In this document: positions 1 through 8,710 of the stretch, one piece after another
How the letters are laid out: the number at the start of each line of letters is the position of its first letter
Position numbering within the stretch: the stretch's first letter is position 1
Assembly (NCBI GenBank): GCA_044507695.1
Contig: JBIQJD010000012.1
Span: 1-64,000 of the forward strand
DNA: 64,000 nt
Direction of reading: 5' to 3'
Source of the DNA: JBIQJD01 sp044507695
GTDB taxonomy: Bacteria > Bacteroidota > Ignavibacteria > Ignavibacteriales > Ignavibacteriaceae
Translations under genes and position numbers: made by a program
Notes under the pieces: model-generated
Databases searched by the model: none
The model's input: the letters and a program-made list of their open reading frames with translations, nothing else
What the model was told of the DNA's origin: nothing

Positions 1-459
1 ATTTTGTTCCTGAAAGAGACTTTGAGTTGATGTACTGTATGATTGCGGCAATTCTATATTCCGGAGCGGGAGGCGGGCAGTATATTCGCTTTCAACATTT
101 TCATATTTATTAAAATAATCCTGAACGATTATTTCTTCCAACTCGCTTGAAAGCACATTAAGTATTATTTCCGGTAAAAATTTCTTTTCACCTTCAGATA
201 ATTCAACTGTTAATCTTACAGGTGCATATCCCATTAATGAAAATTGAACTTCGTGAATTCCTGGCTGCAGATTCCTAATTTCATAATTTCCATTTTTATC
301 AGTAATGTCTCCAATCGTTGTTCCTAATATCGTAACATTCACAAGTTCTGCCGGCAAGCCTGTATCTAATTTAACTTGTCCGCGTATGCTGCATTTCTGA
401 TTTTGTGCTGTTATAAGAGTGTTATAAAGAAATAAAATTAGCAGTAGATAAAACTTCAT
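1..459 (-). CDS. TonB-dependent receptor, N-terminal part (runs off the window)
   Basis: The first 153 codons read from an ATG at 459 toward base 1 with no stop, so the gene continues outside the window. Residues 1-20 are a signal peptide (MKFYLLLILFLYNTLITAQ). They are followed by a carboxypeptidase regulatory-like beta-sandwich (IRGQVKLDTGLPAELVNVTI to about residue 95), which in Bacteroidota is common on outer-membrane receptors. The start of a plug domain follows (LPLRNIELPQSYST), wording typical of siderophore-type receptors. Predicted role: TonB-driven uptake of a chelated metal or similar ligand across the outer membrane. The ligand cannot be told from this fragment. A GGAGAG lies upstream of the ATG but with long spacing. 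Confidence 0.85.
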   Translation of the reverse strand, partial: MKFYLLLILFLYNTLITAQNQKCSIRGQVKLDTGLPAELVNVTILGTTIGDITDKNGNYEIRNLQPGIHEVQFSLMGYAPVRLTVELSEGEKKFLPEIILNVLSSELEEIIVQDYFNKYENVESEYTARLPLRNIELPQSYSTSTQSLFQEQN

Positions 460-770
460 AAAAATTGTTATTGCTCTCCATAGTTGGGTGATTTTTTATT
501 CTGATTAATTGCTGACAAAGTAGTTGTTAATATTAAGAAAACCAGGGATTATAAAAGATAATTCTATTATGGTTAAATAATTTGATATTCATCACAAATA
601 CAGGTTTTAGTTTGAGTAAAGCTTCTGCTGTGTCTACTTCATCTGATTAATTTTCTGCTGCTCAATCACACTGTGCCTGATATCATTCAATCTTATTTAA
701 AAAAATGGAAATTTTTGTAGCGTGAAAGTGAAAAGGTTTTTGATATTTTTTAATAATCTACAGATGTTTT
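460..770. other. Intergenic region between divergent genes
   Basis: This AT-rich 311-base gap lies between the TonB receptor (minus) and a small plus-strand ORF. It must hold the receptor promoter. I looked for cobalamin-box or other riboswitch cores and for a Fur-like inverted repeat and saw none that convinced me. No long open frame or hairpin with a T-tract is evident. Confidence 0.5.
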
Positions 771-968
771 ATGGAATCAATTTATGATTACAATGTAACC
801 GATCTGGAACTTGAGTATCTCTTCGTAAAGCACAAAAACAGGGAAGAATACGAAAAATTCACCAAGAATCATTCGCGCTATGCAGATTTATATCTTCTGT
901 TTAATTTGCGAGGGAATGGCGCTAAAGCAAAGCTATACCTAAACAAGGTTGTAAATCCGGATATTTAA
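771..968 (+). CDS. Small hypothetical protein, 65 aa
   Basis: The family is not recognised. The frame encodes a soluble, highly charged peptide rich in Glu, Lys, Tyr and Leu (MESIYDYNVTDLELEYLFVK at the start), with no signal peptide, membrane segment or cysteine. The composition looks like real protein, not a random AT-rich frame. The Shine-Dalgarno is weak or absent. It stands alone, pointing toward nagB, and a hairpin with T-tracts on both sides (1112-1176) could terminate it as well as nagB. It could be a real orphan gene or a chance frame. Confidence 0.45.
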   Translation: MESIYDYNVTDLELEYLFVKHKNREEYEKFTKNHSRYADLYLLFNLRGNGAKAKLYLNKVVNPDI

Positions 969-1111
969 AAAGCACAATATTCAACGTGAATCATGCTGAT
1001 GCAAAATCTCAACATAAGATGTGCGATGTTGAATTTTTAATCACCGGTTTGATTTATCTATCGGCATAATAGTTGAATGAAGATAAATGTTGTTGACCCC
1101 AAAATAAAAAC

Positions 1112-1176
1112 GCCGGATGAAAAAGCATGGGATAATAATCCCGGAGGGTGCTTTTCCATTCCGGCTGTTCTTTTTT
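1112..1176 (-). terminator. Intrinsic terminator of nagB, possibly bidirectional
   Basis: An imperfect long stem pairs GCCGGA (1112-1117) with TCCGGC (1160-1165) and extends through AAAAGCA/TGCTTTT. An inner hairpin GGGAT/ATCCC sits at the tip. On the minus strand the stem is followed by GTTTTTATTTT, just after the nagB stop. On the plus strand it is followed by TGTTCTTTTTT, so it could also stop transcripts from the small ORF at 771. Confidence 0.85.
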
Positions 1177-1179
1177 AAA

Positions 1180-1992
1180 TTAAGCTAACAATTTTTCAGG
1201 TTCAAGATTTTCGGCTTCTATATCTTTAAAATATTTTACTGTTCCAACTTTCAATTCATATGTAGAAGCATCATCACACACAATAATTCCCCTGGGATGA
1301 AGCTGCAAAGCACTTACAGTCCACATGTGATTTACCCCTTCTTCAACCACCTTGCTGAGCGCCCTTGCTTTGTTATGTCCGCTTATTAAAATCATAACTT
1401 CTTCTGCATCAAGAACGGTTTTTACACCAACTGTTAATGCAGTTTTAGGAACTTTATTAATATCATTATCAAAAAATCTGGAATTGGCAATAATTGTATC
1501 CATGGTTAAAGTTTTTACTCTTGTAAGCGAGCCGAGGGAAGAAGCCGGTTCATTAAATGCGATGTGTCCATCAGGGCCAATTCCTCCAATAAATAAATGA
1601 ATACCGCCTGAAGCTTTAATCTTCTTCTCATAATCTTCACATTCTTTCTCCAGATTCTCAGCATTACCATTAAGTATGTTCACATGGTTTTTATCAATAT
1701 CTATGTGATTAAAAAATTTATTGAACATAAATGAATGATAACTTTGCGGATGATTTTCAGGCAGTCCAACATATTCATCCATGTTAAAAGTCGTTACGTA
1801 TTTAAAAGAAATAATTCCTCTTTTATTAAGATTGATGAGTTCTTTGTACATTCCAAGCGGTGATGAACCGGTTGGCAATCCAAGAACAAATCTTTTTTCT
1901 GCGGTAGGATTAAATTCACGGATTCGTGAGGCTACATGATAAGCCGCCCATTTTGCTACCATATCATAAGTGGGCTGAATAATTAAACGCAT
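1180..1992 (-). CDS. nagB: Glucosamine-6-phosphate deaminase
   Basis: This enzyme converts glucosamine-6-phosphate to fructose-6-phosphate and ammonia in the cytoplasm, the step after NagA in amino-sugar use. The 270-aa length matches the family. Known catalytic positions are present at the E. coli numbers: Asp72 (NMDEY), and Asp141, His143 and Glu148 in GPDGHIAFNE. The phosphate-binding loop is LGLPTGSSPLGMY at about residues 37-49. The ATG start follows a good GGAG. The gene stands alone with its own terminator. The partner nagA is at 8711 on the other strand. The C-terminal tail is short, and whether allosteric GlcNAc6P control is kept cannot be judged by eye. Confidence 0.97.
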   Translation of the reverse strand: MRLIIQPTYDMVAKWAAYHVASRIREFNPTAEKRFVLGLPTGSSPLGMYKELINLNKRGIISFKYVTTFNMDEYVGLPENHPQSYHSFMFNKFFNHIDIDKNHVNILNGNAENLEKECEDYEKKIKASGGIHLFIGGIGPDGHIAFNEPASSLGSLTRVKTLTMDTIIANSRFFDNDINKVPKTALTVGVKTVLDAEEVMILISGHNKARALSKVVEEGVNHMWTVSALQLHPRGIIVCDDASTYELKVGTVKYFKDIEAENLEPEKLLA

Positions 1993-2036
1993 ATTTTCTC
2001 CGAATACTAAAAATTGTGATCATAAAAATAACTTAA

Positions 2037-3665
2037 TTATTCCTCAGAAACATATTCACAACCCTCCGGAATCTCCGGCTTAACTATCAATACATCTTCT
2101 TTTAAAAGCGCAACCTTGCCGGGTTCCATTCCTTTCTTTTTAACAACATATTTTTTAAAGGTGTATGAAACCGGAGCCATTCCCGCTGTTTTTGCTTTGC
2201 TGTGATACGCTGTAATTGCAGCAGCTTTTTTCAATACATCTTTCGGTACTGCTTCTTTGGGATTTTCTGATTTAAGAACAGTGTGAGAACCGGAAACACT
2301 TCTTGCATGAAACCAGAAATCATTCTGGCGTGCAAATTTTGTTGTAAGCAGATCATTATTTCTGCTGTCTTTCCCAACGTACAGCCTGTATTTTCCATTT
2401 ATAATATACTGTTTGAATTTACTGCTCAAATCGTTTTCAGAGCCTTGCTTTGATGCTTCATTTTTAATTTTTAATTCTTTCATAATTAGCATTAATTTTT
2501 CATTTGAATCAATTGTCTTCAGTTCAGTTTGTATTCTGTTTAGTTTATCATATTCTTTCTTTACTGAATCAAATAACTGGATTGATTTTTCAAAATTGGT
2601 TCTTTCATTTTTAGATTTATCAAAATACATCTCAACATTTTTTTGTGGAGATAATTTGGGATCAAGTTTAACTTTAATTTGCGTACCCGGATTCAGCATA
2701 TCTTCTAACTCAATCTCAGACATGCCTTTATATAATTTATTCAGATTTATCAGCAGAAGTTCAGCAATACTTTTGTATTCAGTTTCCCGGCTTCCTTTGT
2801 TTATACGCGCTTTGAGATTATTCAGCTTTTCAACAATTTTTTTTAATTCACGATCAAGATGTTTTTGGATAATTTTTTCTTTTGAGAAAGACGATTGAAT
2901 GCTGAATTTTTTAGAGATAAAAAAGTTTACAGCTCTAATTAATGAATCAAATACTTCGCGCTTTGTAAAAGAAAAACTCCGGAAAGTTTTAACAGCCAGG
3001 TTAACAGTTGATTCATCTTCATTTATTAAAACAACTGGAGATTCTAAATTAATTTCATTTAAAATCTTTTTCAGTGCTTCAATCTTTTGTGGAATTGATT
3101 CTTCTGCAACTCTGGTTTCAACTTCTTTCAGAATTTCTTTTCCTATAAAGGGATAAGAGTTTTTTATTCCGGATTTGAAATCTGAATAATCAATCTTGAT
3201 TTCAGGAATATTAAAATGATGAATGAAATTTATTTTAGTTATTTCATCAATCAGCAAATCATTTTCTTCATCGGATATTTTTTTGAAAGGTATTATTTTG
3301 TCCTCATCAATCAAAAAAACATTTGTGTACTTTCCTCTTATTGTAAAATAAAGTGTTTTAGTTGAAAGATTTAGCTTTAACACTCTGTCATTATCTGCAA
3401 TCTCGAATGAAACAAATTCAGCAGGTAAGTATTCACTGAAAAAATCAACAGTATTCTTTTTTGCCCGGTGAACATTCTGCCGCAGATTTATATATGGAAA
3501 TCCGGGATTAACAGATATTTCAATAAACTTTTCATCATCATTTCTTTTAAAGCAAAAAATAATTTTATCTTTTTCCTGGCTGTAAGCTTCCGTAATTCTG
3601 AAGCCATCTAATTCTTCATTTGCTTCAAGAATAATCCTGTTCAGTATGAAATAATTTTTAATCAT
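2037..3665 (-). CDS. rqcH: RqcH/NFACT family ribosome quality-control protein
   Basis: This is a homologue of bacterial RqcH and eukaryotic Rqc2 (once called fibronectin-binding protein A). It binds stalled 50S-nascent chain-tRNA complexes and recruits tRNA-Ala to add C-terminal alanine tails. NFACT-N spans about residues 1-200 and carries the Asp-Arg pair (NDRVL, D93-R94) needed for tailing. A coiled-coil/HhH middle follows (about 250-400), and NFACT-R (DUF814) lies at about 430-530 (NDFWFHARSVSGSH). An in-frame TTG precedes it by one codon, but the ATG at 3665 is the more natural start. The Shine-Dalgarno is weak. It is separated from the upstream transporter gene by a terminator, so it probably has its own promoter. 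Confidence 0.93.
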   Translation of the reverse strand: MIKNYFILNRIILEANEELDGFRITEAYSQEKDKIIFCFKRNDDEKFIEISVNPGFPYINLRQNVHRAKKNTVDFFSEYLPAEFVSFEIADNDRVLKLNLSTKTLYFTIRGKYTNVFLIDEDKIIPFKKISDEENDLLIDEITKINFIHHFNIPEIKIDYSDFKSGIKNSYPFIGKEILKEVETRVAEESIPQKIEALKKILNEINLESPVVLINEDESTVNLAVKTFRSFSFTKREVFDSLIRAVNFFISKKFSIQSSFSKEKIIQKHLDRELKKIVEKLNNLKARINKGSRETEYKSIAELLLINLNKLYKGMSEIELEDMLNPGTQIKVKLDPKLSPQKNVEMYFDKSKNERTNFEKSIQLFDSVKKEYDKLNRIQTELKTIDSNEKLMLIMKELKIKNEASKQGSENDLSSKFKQYIINGKYRLYVGKDSRNNDLLTTKFARQNDFWFHARSVSGSHTVLKSENPKEAVPKDVLKKAAAITAYHSKAKTAGMAPVSYTFKKYVVKKKGMEPGKVALLKEDVLIVKPEIPEGCEYVSEE

Positions 3666-3673
3666 CAATATTT

Positions 3674-3720
3674 AAAATAAAAAAGGCTGCCGCAGAAAAA
3701 TAACTTTACAGGACAGCCTC
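3674..3720 (-). terminator. Intrinsic terminator downstream of the POT transporter
   Basis: On the minus strand AGGCTG (3719-3714) pairs with CAGCCT (3689-3684) and is followed directly by TTTTTATTTT. It lies between the transporter stop (3734) and the rqcH start (3665), so the two genes are probably separate transcripts. Confidence 0.85.
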
Positions 3721-3733
3721 AAGATAGAATTTC

Positions 3734-5149
3734 TTATTGTACGCCGTGCATCATTTTTTTCAATAAACCGGATAATAAAAATAATATAACTGATGCGGCG
3801 GCTGCCATAATAACAAATATCATGAAGAATGATTGGAAATTATCAATTGTAATTCCAAATAACGAAGCAAACTCAGCTCTATCGGGAGAAGGATAGAGTG
3901 TGCTCAACATTCCTGCAAGCCAGTTTGCAGCAGCGTTTGCAAGAAACCAAACACCCATCAGCAGTGATGCGAATTTTAATGGAGCCAGTTTTGATACCAT
4001 TGATAATCCGATTGGAGATAAACAAAGCTCACCAAATGTGTGAAGCACATATGCGCCAACAAGCCACCATGGTGATACAACTGCACCGCCATCAACAAAG
4101 TTTGCTGCAGGAACGAGAAGCAAAAATCCTAAAGACAATAGAAATAAACCCATTGCCATTTTAGTTGGTGAAGCTGGTTCAGCATTTCTGCTGCCGAGTT
4201 TTGTCCACAGCACTGCAAACAACGGAGCAAAAACAACAATAGCAACAGCATTAATTGATTGGAAAAAGCTTGCGGGTATATCCCAATCAAACCAGCTTAA
4301 ATATCTATCAGTTTTTTGTTCAGCAAAAAATGTTAGTGAAACTCCTGCCTGCTCAAATGCTGCCCAGAAGAAAATAACAAAGAATGAGAGAATAAAAATA
4401 ACAGCTATACGTTCTCTGTCGATTTTTGAAAGAGGTTGATTTTTAAGTTTTTCTTTTTCTTCAACAGATAATTTTTTAGGCTGTGTTCCAACAGGCTCAC
4501 CATCGGGTGTAACAAGATGTTTGCTTTTAAAGATGCTGAAAATGATTAAACCTATTACCATTCCAATGCCGGCTGCAAGAAATCCGTATTTAAAATCAGC
4601 GGGATTTCCGGTATCTCCAAATCCGCCTGCAACAAGAGGTGCTAAAAACGCGCCAAGATTTATTCCCATATAAAATATGGTAAATGCTGAATCTCTTCTT
4701 CTATCGCCGGCAGGATAAAGTGATCCAACCATAGATGAAATGTTGGGTTTGAAGAAACCGTTTCCTATAATCAAAAAGAATAAGCCAAGTATAAATGCAA
4801 TCTGCTGGGGATTTAAAAGAATTGCCGAATAAGCTTTATCTGTTATTGATGAATCATATAAAAATCCGGAGAAGGTAAGAATGAATTGTCCGATTGCCAT
4901 CAAGACGGCACCGAAAATAATTGAACGCCTGTTGCCCCAGAATCTATCTGCAATATATCCGCCGAGAAGGGGAGTAAGATAAACCAAGCCGGTGTAGTAA
5001 CCATAAATTGATGAAGCAAAAGCTTCTGTATATAAAAGTGCCTTTATCATGTATAGTGATAGAATGGCACGCATCCCATAATAGCTAAAACGTTCCCACA
5101 TTTCAGTAAAAAATAAAACATATAAACCTTTTGGATGCTGTTTGAACAT
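3734..5149 (-). CDS. Proton-dependent oligopeptide transporter (POT/PTR2 family)
   Basis: This inner-membrane major-facilitator symporter takes up di- and tripeptides with protons. Family marks: the ExxERFxYY proton-coupling motif at the start of TM1 (EMWERFSYYG), GGYIADRFWG after TM2, and FYMGINLGAFLAPL in TM5. The 471 residues fit 12-14 membrane helices, with a cytoplasmic linker near 215-245 (PKKLSVEEKEKLKNQ). The ATG has a GAGG site. It is single-gene and bounded downstream by a terminator. With the gamma-glutamyltransferase and secreted subtilase elsewhere in the window, it fits a peptide-using lifestyle, but this is inference. Confidence 0.95.
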   Translation of the reverse strand: MFKQHPKGLYVLFFTEMWERFSYYGMRAILSLYMIKALLYTEAFASSIYGYYTGLVYLTPLLGGYIADRFWGNRRSIIFGAVLMAIGQFILTFSGFLYDSSITDKAYSAILLNPQQIAFILGLFFLIIGNGFFKPNISSMVGSLYPAGDRRRDSAFTIFYMGINLGAFLAPLVAGGFGDTGNPADFKYGFLAAGIGMVIGLIIFSIFKSKHLVTPDGEPVGTQPKKLSVEEKEKLKNQPLSKIDRERIAVIFILSFFVIFFWAAFEQAGVSLTFFAEQKTDRYLSWFDWDIPASFFQSINAVAIVVFAPLFAVLWTKLGSRNAEPASPTKMAMGLFLLSLGFLLLVPAANFVDGGAVVSPWWLVGAYVLHTFGELCLSPIGLSMVSKLAPLKFASLLMGVWFLANAAANWLAGMLSTLYPSPDRAEFASLFGITIDNFQSFFMIFVIMAAAASVILFLLSGLLKKMMHGVQ

Positions 5150-5420
5150 TTAGAACCTCTTATATTTTTATTTTGATTGAGAGAATGGTTGATTTACGGC
5201 AAGAATTATTATGCATATTTTGTTCTGTACAATACAAGTATCATTTTGGGTAAAACAATATATATGAAATTTATTTTTTTTCATAATGATAAGTTTAATT
5301 TAAGCTCTGTAAACGGGTATGATCTTAAATTACTTTAGTAAAAAAGGAGAATCAAATAAATCATATTTTATTAGTTTAACGTTGTTTGTATAAAAAAGCG
5401 CCTATTGATATATTTGATCA

Positions 5421-6182
5421 ATGAAAAAAATTTTTCAAAACTCTGTTGTAAAGAAATTATTACTGATATTTATAAGCATTGTGGTATTCATAATACTACT
5501 AGATAATATCATAATGCCCTGGTATGTAAGCTCACCTGAAGCTGTAGTTCCTAATCTTATAGGAATGAAGGAAGCCCACGCAATTGAAAAACTTGAATCA
5601 CTTAATCTTGAGCCAATAGTAAGTGATACAACGTATGATGAAAATTATCCCAAAGGAACAATCGTTCTTCAAAAACCTGAACCAGGTGAGGTTGTTAAAG
5701 AGGACAGAAATATTTATTTGTTTATAAGCGGCGGTGAGCCTGTGGTGCGCGTTCCGCAGTTAAAAGGAAGATCAATTCGTGATGCAAAATTTACGCTGGA
5801 ACGGCTTGGTTTAAAATTGGGTAATATTGATGAAGTGCCATCTCAAAATCCGCAGAATATGATTTTTGATCAGCAGTATGCTGAAGGTACACCACTTAAA
5901 AAAGGTGAAAGTGTAGGAATTTCTGTAAGCATCGGAATGGGAGATGAAGGCACAATTATAGTTCCTGATTTAATTGGAAAATCACTTGCTGAAGCAGAAA
6001 AAGTTCTTGCAGACAGCAGTTTAAAAGTTGGAAAGATTAATTATCAAAGATCATTTTCACTTCTGCCCAATACAGTACTTGATCAATATCCAAGCAAAGG
6101 AAACAAGGTTAACAATGGAGACCGTATAGATTTGTTCGTAACCAAAGCCGCTGAACCTGGCGAATCGGAAGTAGAGGAGTAA
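5421..6182 (+). CDS. Membrane-anchored PASTA-domain protein
   Basis: This 253-aa protein has one N-terminal membrane helix (about residues 11-29) and three consecutive extracytoplasmic PASTA domains (about 35-105, 106-172 and 173-245). Each begins with a VPNLIG-like sequence. PASTA domains bind muropeptides or beta-lactam-like ligands in Ser/Thr kinases and PBPs. Here no kinase or transpeptidase domain is attached, so it may be a stand-alone cell-wall sensor or scaffold. It overlaps rpe by one base (TAATG), so the two are translationally coupled. The ATG at 5421 has no clear Shine-Dalgarno. A purine-rich AAAAAGGAGAA about 75 bases upstream is too far away. Confidence 0.9.
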   Translation: MKKIFQNSVVKKLLLIFISIVVFIILLDNIIMPWYVSSPEAVVPNLIGMKEAHAIEKLESLNLEPIVSDTTYDENYPKGTIVLQKPEPGEVVKEDRNIYLFISGGEPVVRVPQLKGRSIRDAKFTLERLGLKLGNIDEVPSQNPQNMIFDQQYAEGTPLKKGESVGISVSIGMGDEGTIIVPDLIGKSLAEAEKVLADSSLKVGKINYQRSFSLLPNTVLDQYPSKGNKVNNGDRIDLFVTKAAEPGESEVEE

Positions 6183-6835
6183 TGGCAATATTAGCGCCTT
6201 CAATATTGTCTTCGGATTTTTCAAATATTTCACAACAGATAAGACTTGTTGAAATAGGCGGTGCAGATTGGATTCACTGTGATGTGATGGATGGACATTT
6301 CGTACCCAATCTTACTTTCGGTCCTTTGATTGTTGAAGCAGCAAAAAAAGTTACGCGTCTTCCGCTTGATGTTCATTTAATGATTGAGAAACCGGACAAT
6401 TTTCTTGAAGCATTTGCGGAAGCCGGTGCAAACCATTTAACTGTTCACTATGAAGCAGTTACACATCTTAACCGCACAATTAACAGAATTAAAGAACTTG
6501 GTATGAAAGCCGGTGTTGCAATTAATCCATCTACACCTGTGCATCTGCTTGAGTATGCTGCTGAGTATATTGATTTATTATTAATCATGTCTGTTAATCC
6601 CGGCTTTGGCGGACAATCATTCATTTCAAATTCTCTGCGTAAAATAAAAGAAGCAGTTGAACTCCGTAAAAAGTTTAACGCTGATTTTATAATTGAAATT
6701 GACGGCGGAGTTTCTGCAAATAATATTGCAAGCATTTTGAAAAGCGGCTGTGATGCATTTGTAGCCGGTTCTTCAATATTTAATAATGATAACATTTCTG
6801 CGGCTGCAATGGAATTAAAAAATATTATTAAGTAA
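6182..6835 (+). CDS. rpe: Ribulose-phosphate 3-epimerase
   Basis: The enzyme interconverts ribulose-5-phosphate and xylulose-5-phosphate in the pentose phosphate pathway. The 217-aa TIM barrel is complete. It has the metal-binding HCDVMDGHFVPNLTFGP, the catalytic and metal region DVHLM, the phosphate loop VNPGFGGQSF and the late EIDGGV. The start codon overlaps the stop of the PASTA gene (TAATG) and is preceded by AGAGGAG. Next downstream, after 3 bases, is the broken secreted-protein gene. Confidence 0.97.
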   Translation: MAILAPSILSSDFSNISQQIRLVEIGGADWIHCDVMDGHFVPNLTFGPLIVEAAKKVTRLPLDVHLMIEKPDNFLEAFAEAGANHLTVHYEAVTHLNRTINRIKELGMKAGVAINPSTPVHLLEYAAEYIDLLLIMSVNPGFGGQSFISNSLRKIKEAVELRKKFNADFIIEIDGGVSANNIASILKSGCDAFVAGSSIFNNDNISAAAMELKNIIK

Positions 6836-6847
6836 AAAATGTGGGAT

Positions 6848-8547
6848 ATGTCTTTAAAAAAGATTTGTTTATTGATGATATTATTTGTGCCTTTATTATT
6901 CTTCCAAGCGTCATCACAAACAAAAATTAATAGAATTGAAAAGTTAAACAATAGAAATATTATAACTTCAGAAATTGAACCCGGCATTTTAAAACTAAAA
7001 TACCCGAATGGAAAAATTATATACAAAAATATAAATGAATTCCCGCTGCAAAAAAGCGCATCTCAAATACCAACAACAACAATTGATTTAAGAACTATTG
7101 ATACTTCGCTCTATTCAAATAAATATACTTTCTGGCAGAATGTTATAGCCAGCAATGGTATAGGAGAGACCATACTTGCATCAGATATGAATAATAATGG
7201 TTTGGCAGAGTTATATGGTTATTACAAAGATTATCAGACTTCCTGGGATACATTGCCATTTATAATGTATGAATTTAATGAGACTAAGAATAAATTTGAA
7301 ATAAAACACAGATATGCCGATAGCATAAGAAAAGCAGGAACAGTCTATGATATAGATTTGGATGGGCAGGATGAATTGTTTCTCTTAAGTTATGGCGGAG
7401 TAGCGGGTGTGGTATATAAAAAAGATACCGATACTTCTTTAGCAACAACACTTGATTTTTCATACTACCGCGGGAACCAAATAAATAACCCAACCTTTGG
7501 TGATTTTGATAAAGATAGTAATACGGATTTAGTTTTTTATCCGGTCGGCGAATTATCAACAATTATCCTGAAATATAACTCAGCAATTAATAATTTCGAT
7601 TCCGTTTACCGATTTGATCATAATTAAATAGATGCTGCAGGTTATGCAATCGGAGATTTTGATTTGGATAATAAAACAGATATAGTATTGGGAACGATAA
7701 GCGGGAAAGTTCATGTAATAGAATGCGAAGTAATTAGTAGCTATTCAAAGGTCTGGTCTGGAGTCGTTGAAACAAGAAATGCTTATTATCCCTTTACAAC
7801 TAAAGACATTGATAATAATGGAAAGCCGGAATTTTGGATTATGGGAGATTCATTTTATAATGATCTGCCTGTTACCAGAATAACTTCATTTGAAGCACAA
7901 GGTGATAATCCTTATGAAGCAATCCACCAAATAGATTTGGTTGGTATATTTTTATTATTTGCAGGCGATGCATTTGCAAAAGATTTTAACGGGGATGGCA
8001 TTGAAGAATTATTTATTTGTATAGATCAGCATGTGATAATTTTAGAGTTTAACGGTAAAAAGGAGCATCATGATTATAATATTTATTACTTAAAAAGAAA
8101 TGAACTGGCGGATTCAAACAGTGTTTATTACGGCGCCACAGCTTATGATTTAACTAATGATGAGTAAATGAAATATTAATAAGCTTAGATGATGATCCCC
8201 CACAACTTGAATATATTAAACGATATACAAAAATTTATAAAATAAATTCTGCTACATCAATTGAGGAAGTCATACAAATTGAGAAGAGTCAAACACAGTT
8301 TAAACTCTTTCCAAATCCATTTAATACATCTACTACAATTGAATTTAACATCCCGAATTCAGGTTTTTGTATTATAAAATTATATGATATTCTTGGAAAT
8401 GAAATAAAAACGTTATTAGCTGAAGAACTTACAGCCGGGAAATATAATATTAATTGGAATGCCGCAGATATTACAAGTGGAATATATTATCTCCAGCTTC
8501 AGACAAATGAATTTATAAAAAGAGCCAAGGCTGTATTACTTAAATAA
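6848..8547 (+). pseudogene. Broken T9SS-secreted FG-GAP repeat protein
   Basis: Three pieces make one protein of about 566 residues. The first piece (6848-7624, ATG after GGGAT; an upstream ATG at 6839 is also in frame) has a signal peptide and FG-GAP/VCBS-like repeats (DMNNNGLAELYGYY, DIDLDGQDELFLLS). It ends at a TAA (7625-7627). The same frame then continues from 7628 with more repeats (IGDFDLDNKTDIVLG) to a TAA at 8165. The sequence resumes one frame over (VNEILISLDD from 8164), as if one base were lost near 8161-8164. It ends in a type IX secretion C-terminal domain (LFPNPFNTSTTIEF ... LLK). Two lesions suggest a decayed gene; two sequencing errors are the alternative. It follows rpe closely. 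Confidence 0.85.
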
Positions 8548-8612
8548 AATAAAGATATTATCTCCCAAAAACCTTAAACCATCCAAATAAATTTTTTAAA
8601 CTTTTCTACTTT

Positions 8613-8630
8613 TTCAGCAAAAATGCTGAA
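8613..8630 (+). repeat. Small perfect hairpin upstream of nagA
   Basis: TTCAGCA and TGCTGAA pair perfectly around a 4-base AAAA loop, about 80 bases before the nagA start and 65 bases after the broken T9SS gene. The following T-run is interrupted (CAATATGTATTTTTA), so it is a poor terminator for the upstream gene. An operator or leader hairpin for nagA is possible. Confidence 0.35.
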
Positions 8631-8710
8631 CAATATGTATTTTTACCGCTAATTAATTGATTTTCTTATGTATGAATAATCAAATTTCAATTATCAAAAG
8701 GATCAACTAA

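Noticed and set aside
2413..3156. Long plus-strand open frames opposite rqcH
   Set aside because: They are antisense to a well-supported RqcH protein and are Ser/Phe/Ile-rich, the usual shadow of an AT-rich gene.
5312..5389. Short open frame with AAAAAGGAGAA in the PASTA upstream region
   Set aside because: It is only about two dozen codons, with no sensible upstream site. The purine-rich stretch lies within it and far from the PASTA start, so a leader peptide cannot be supported.
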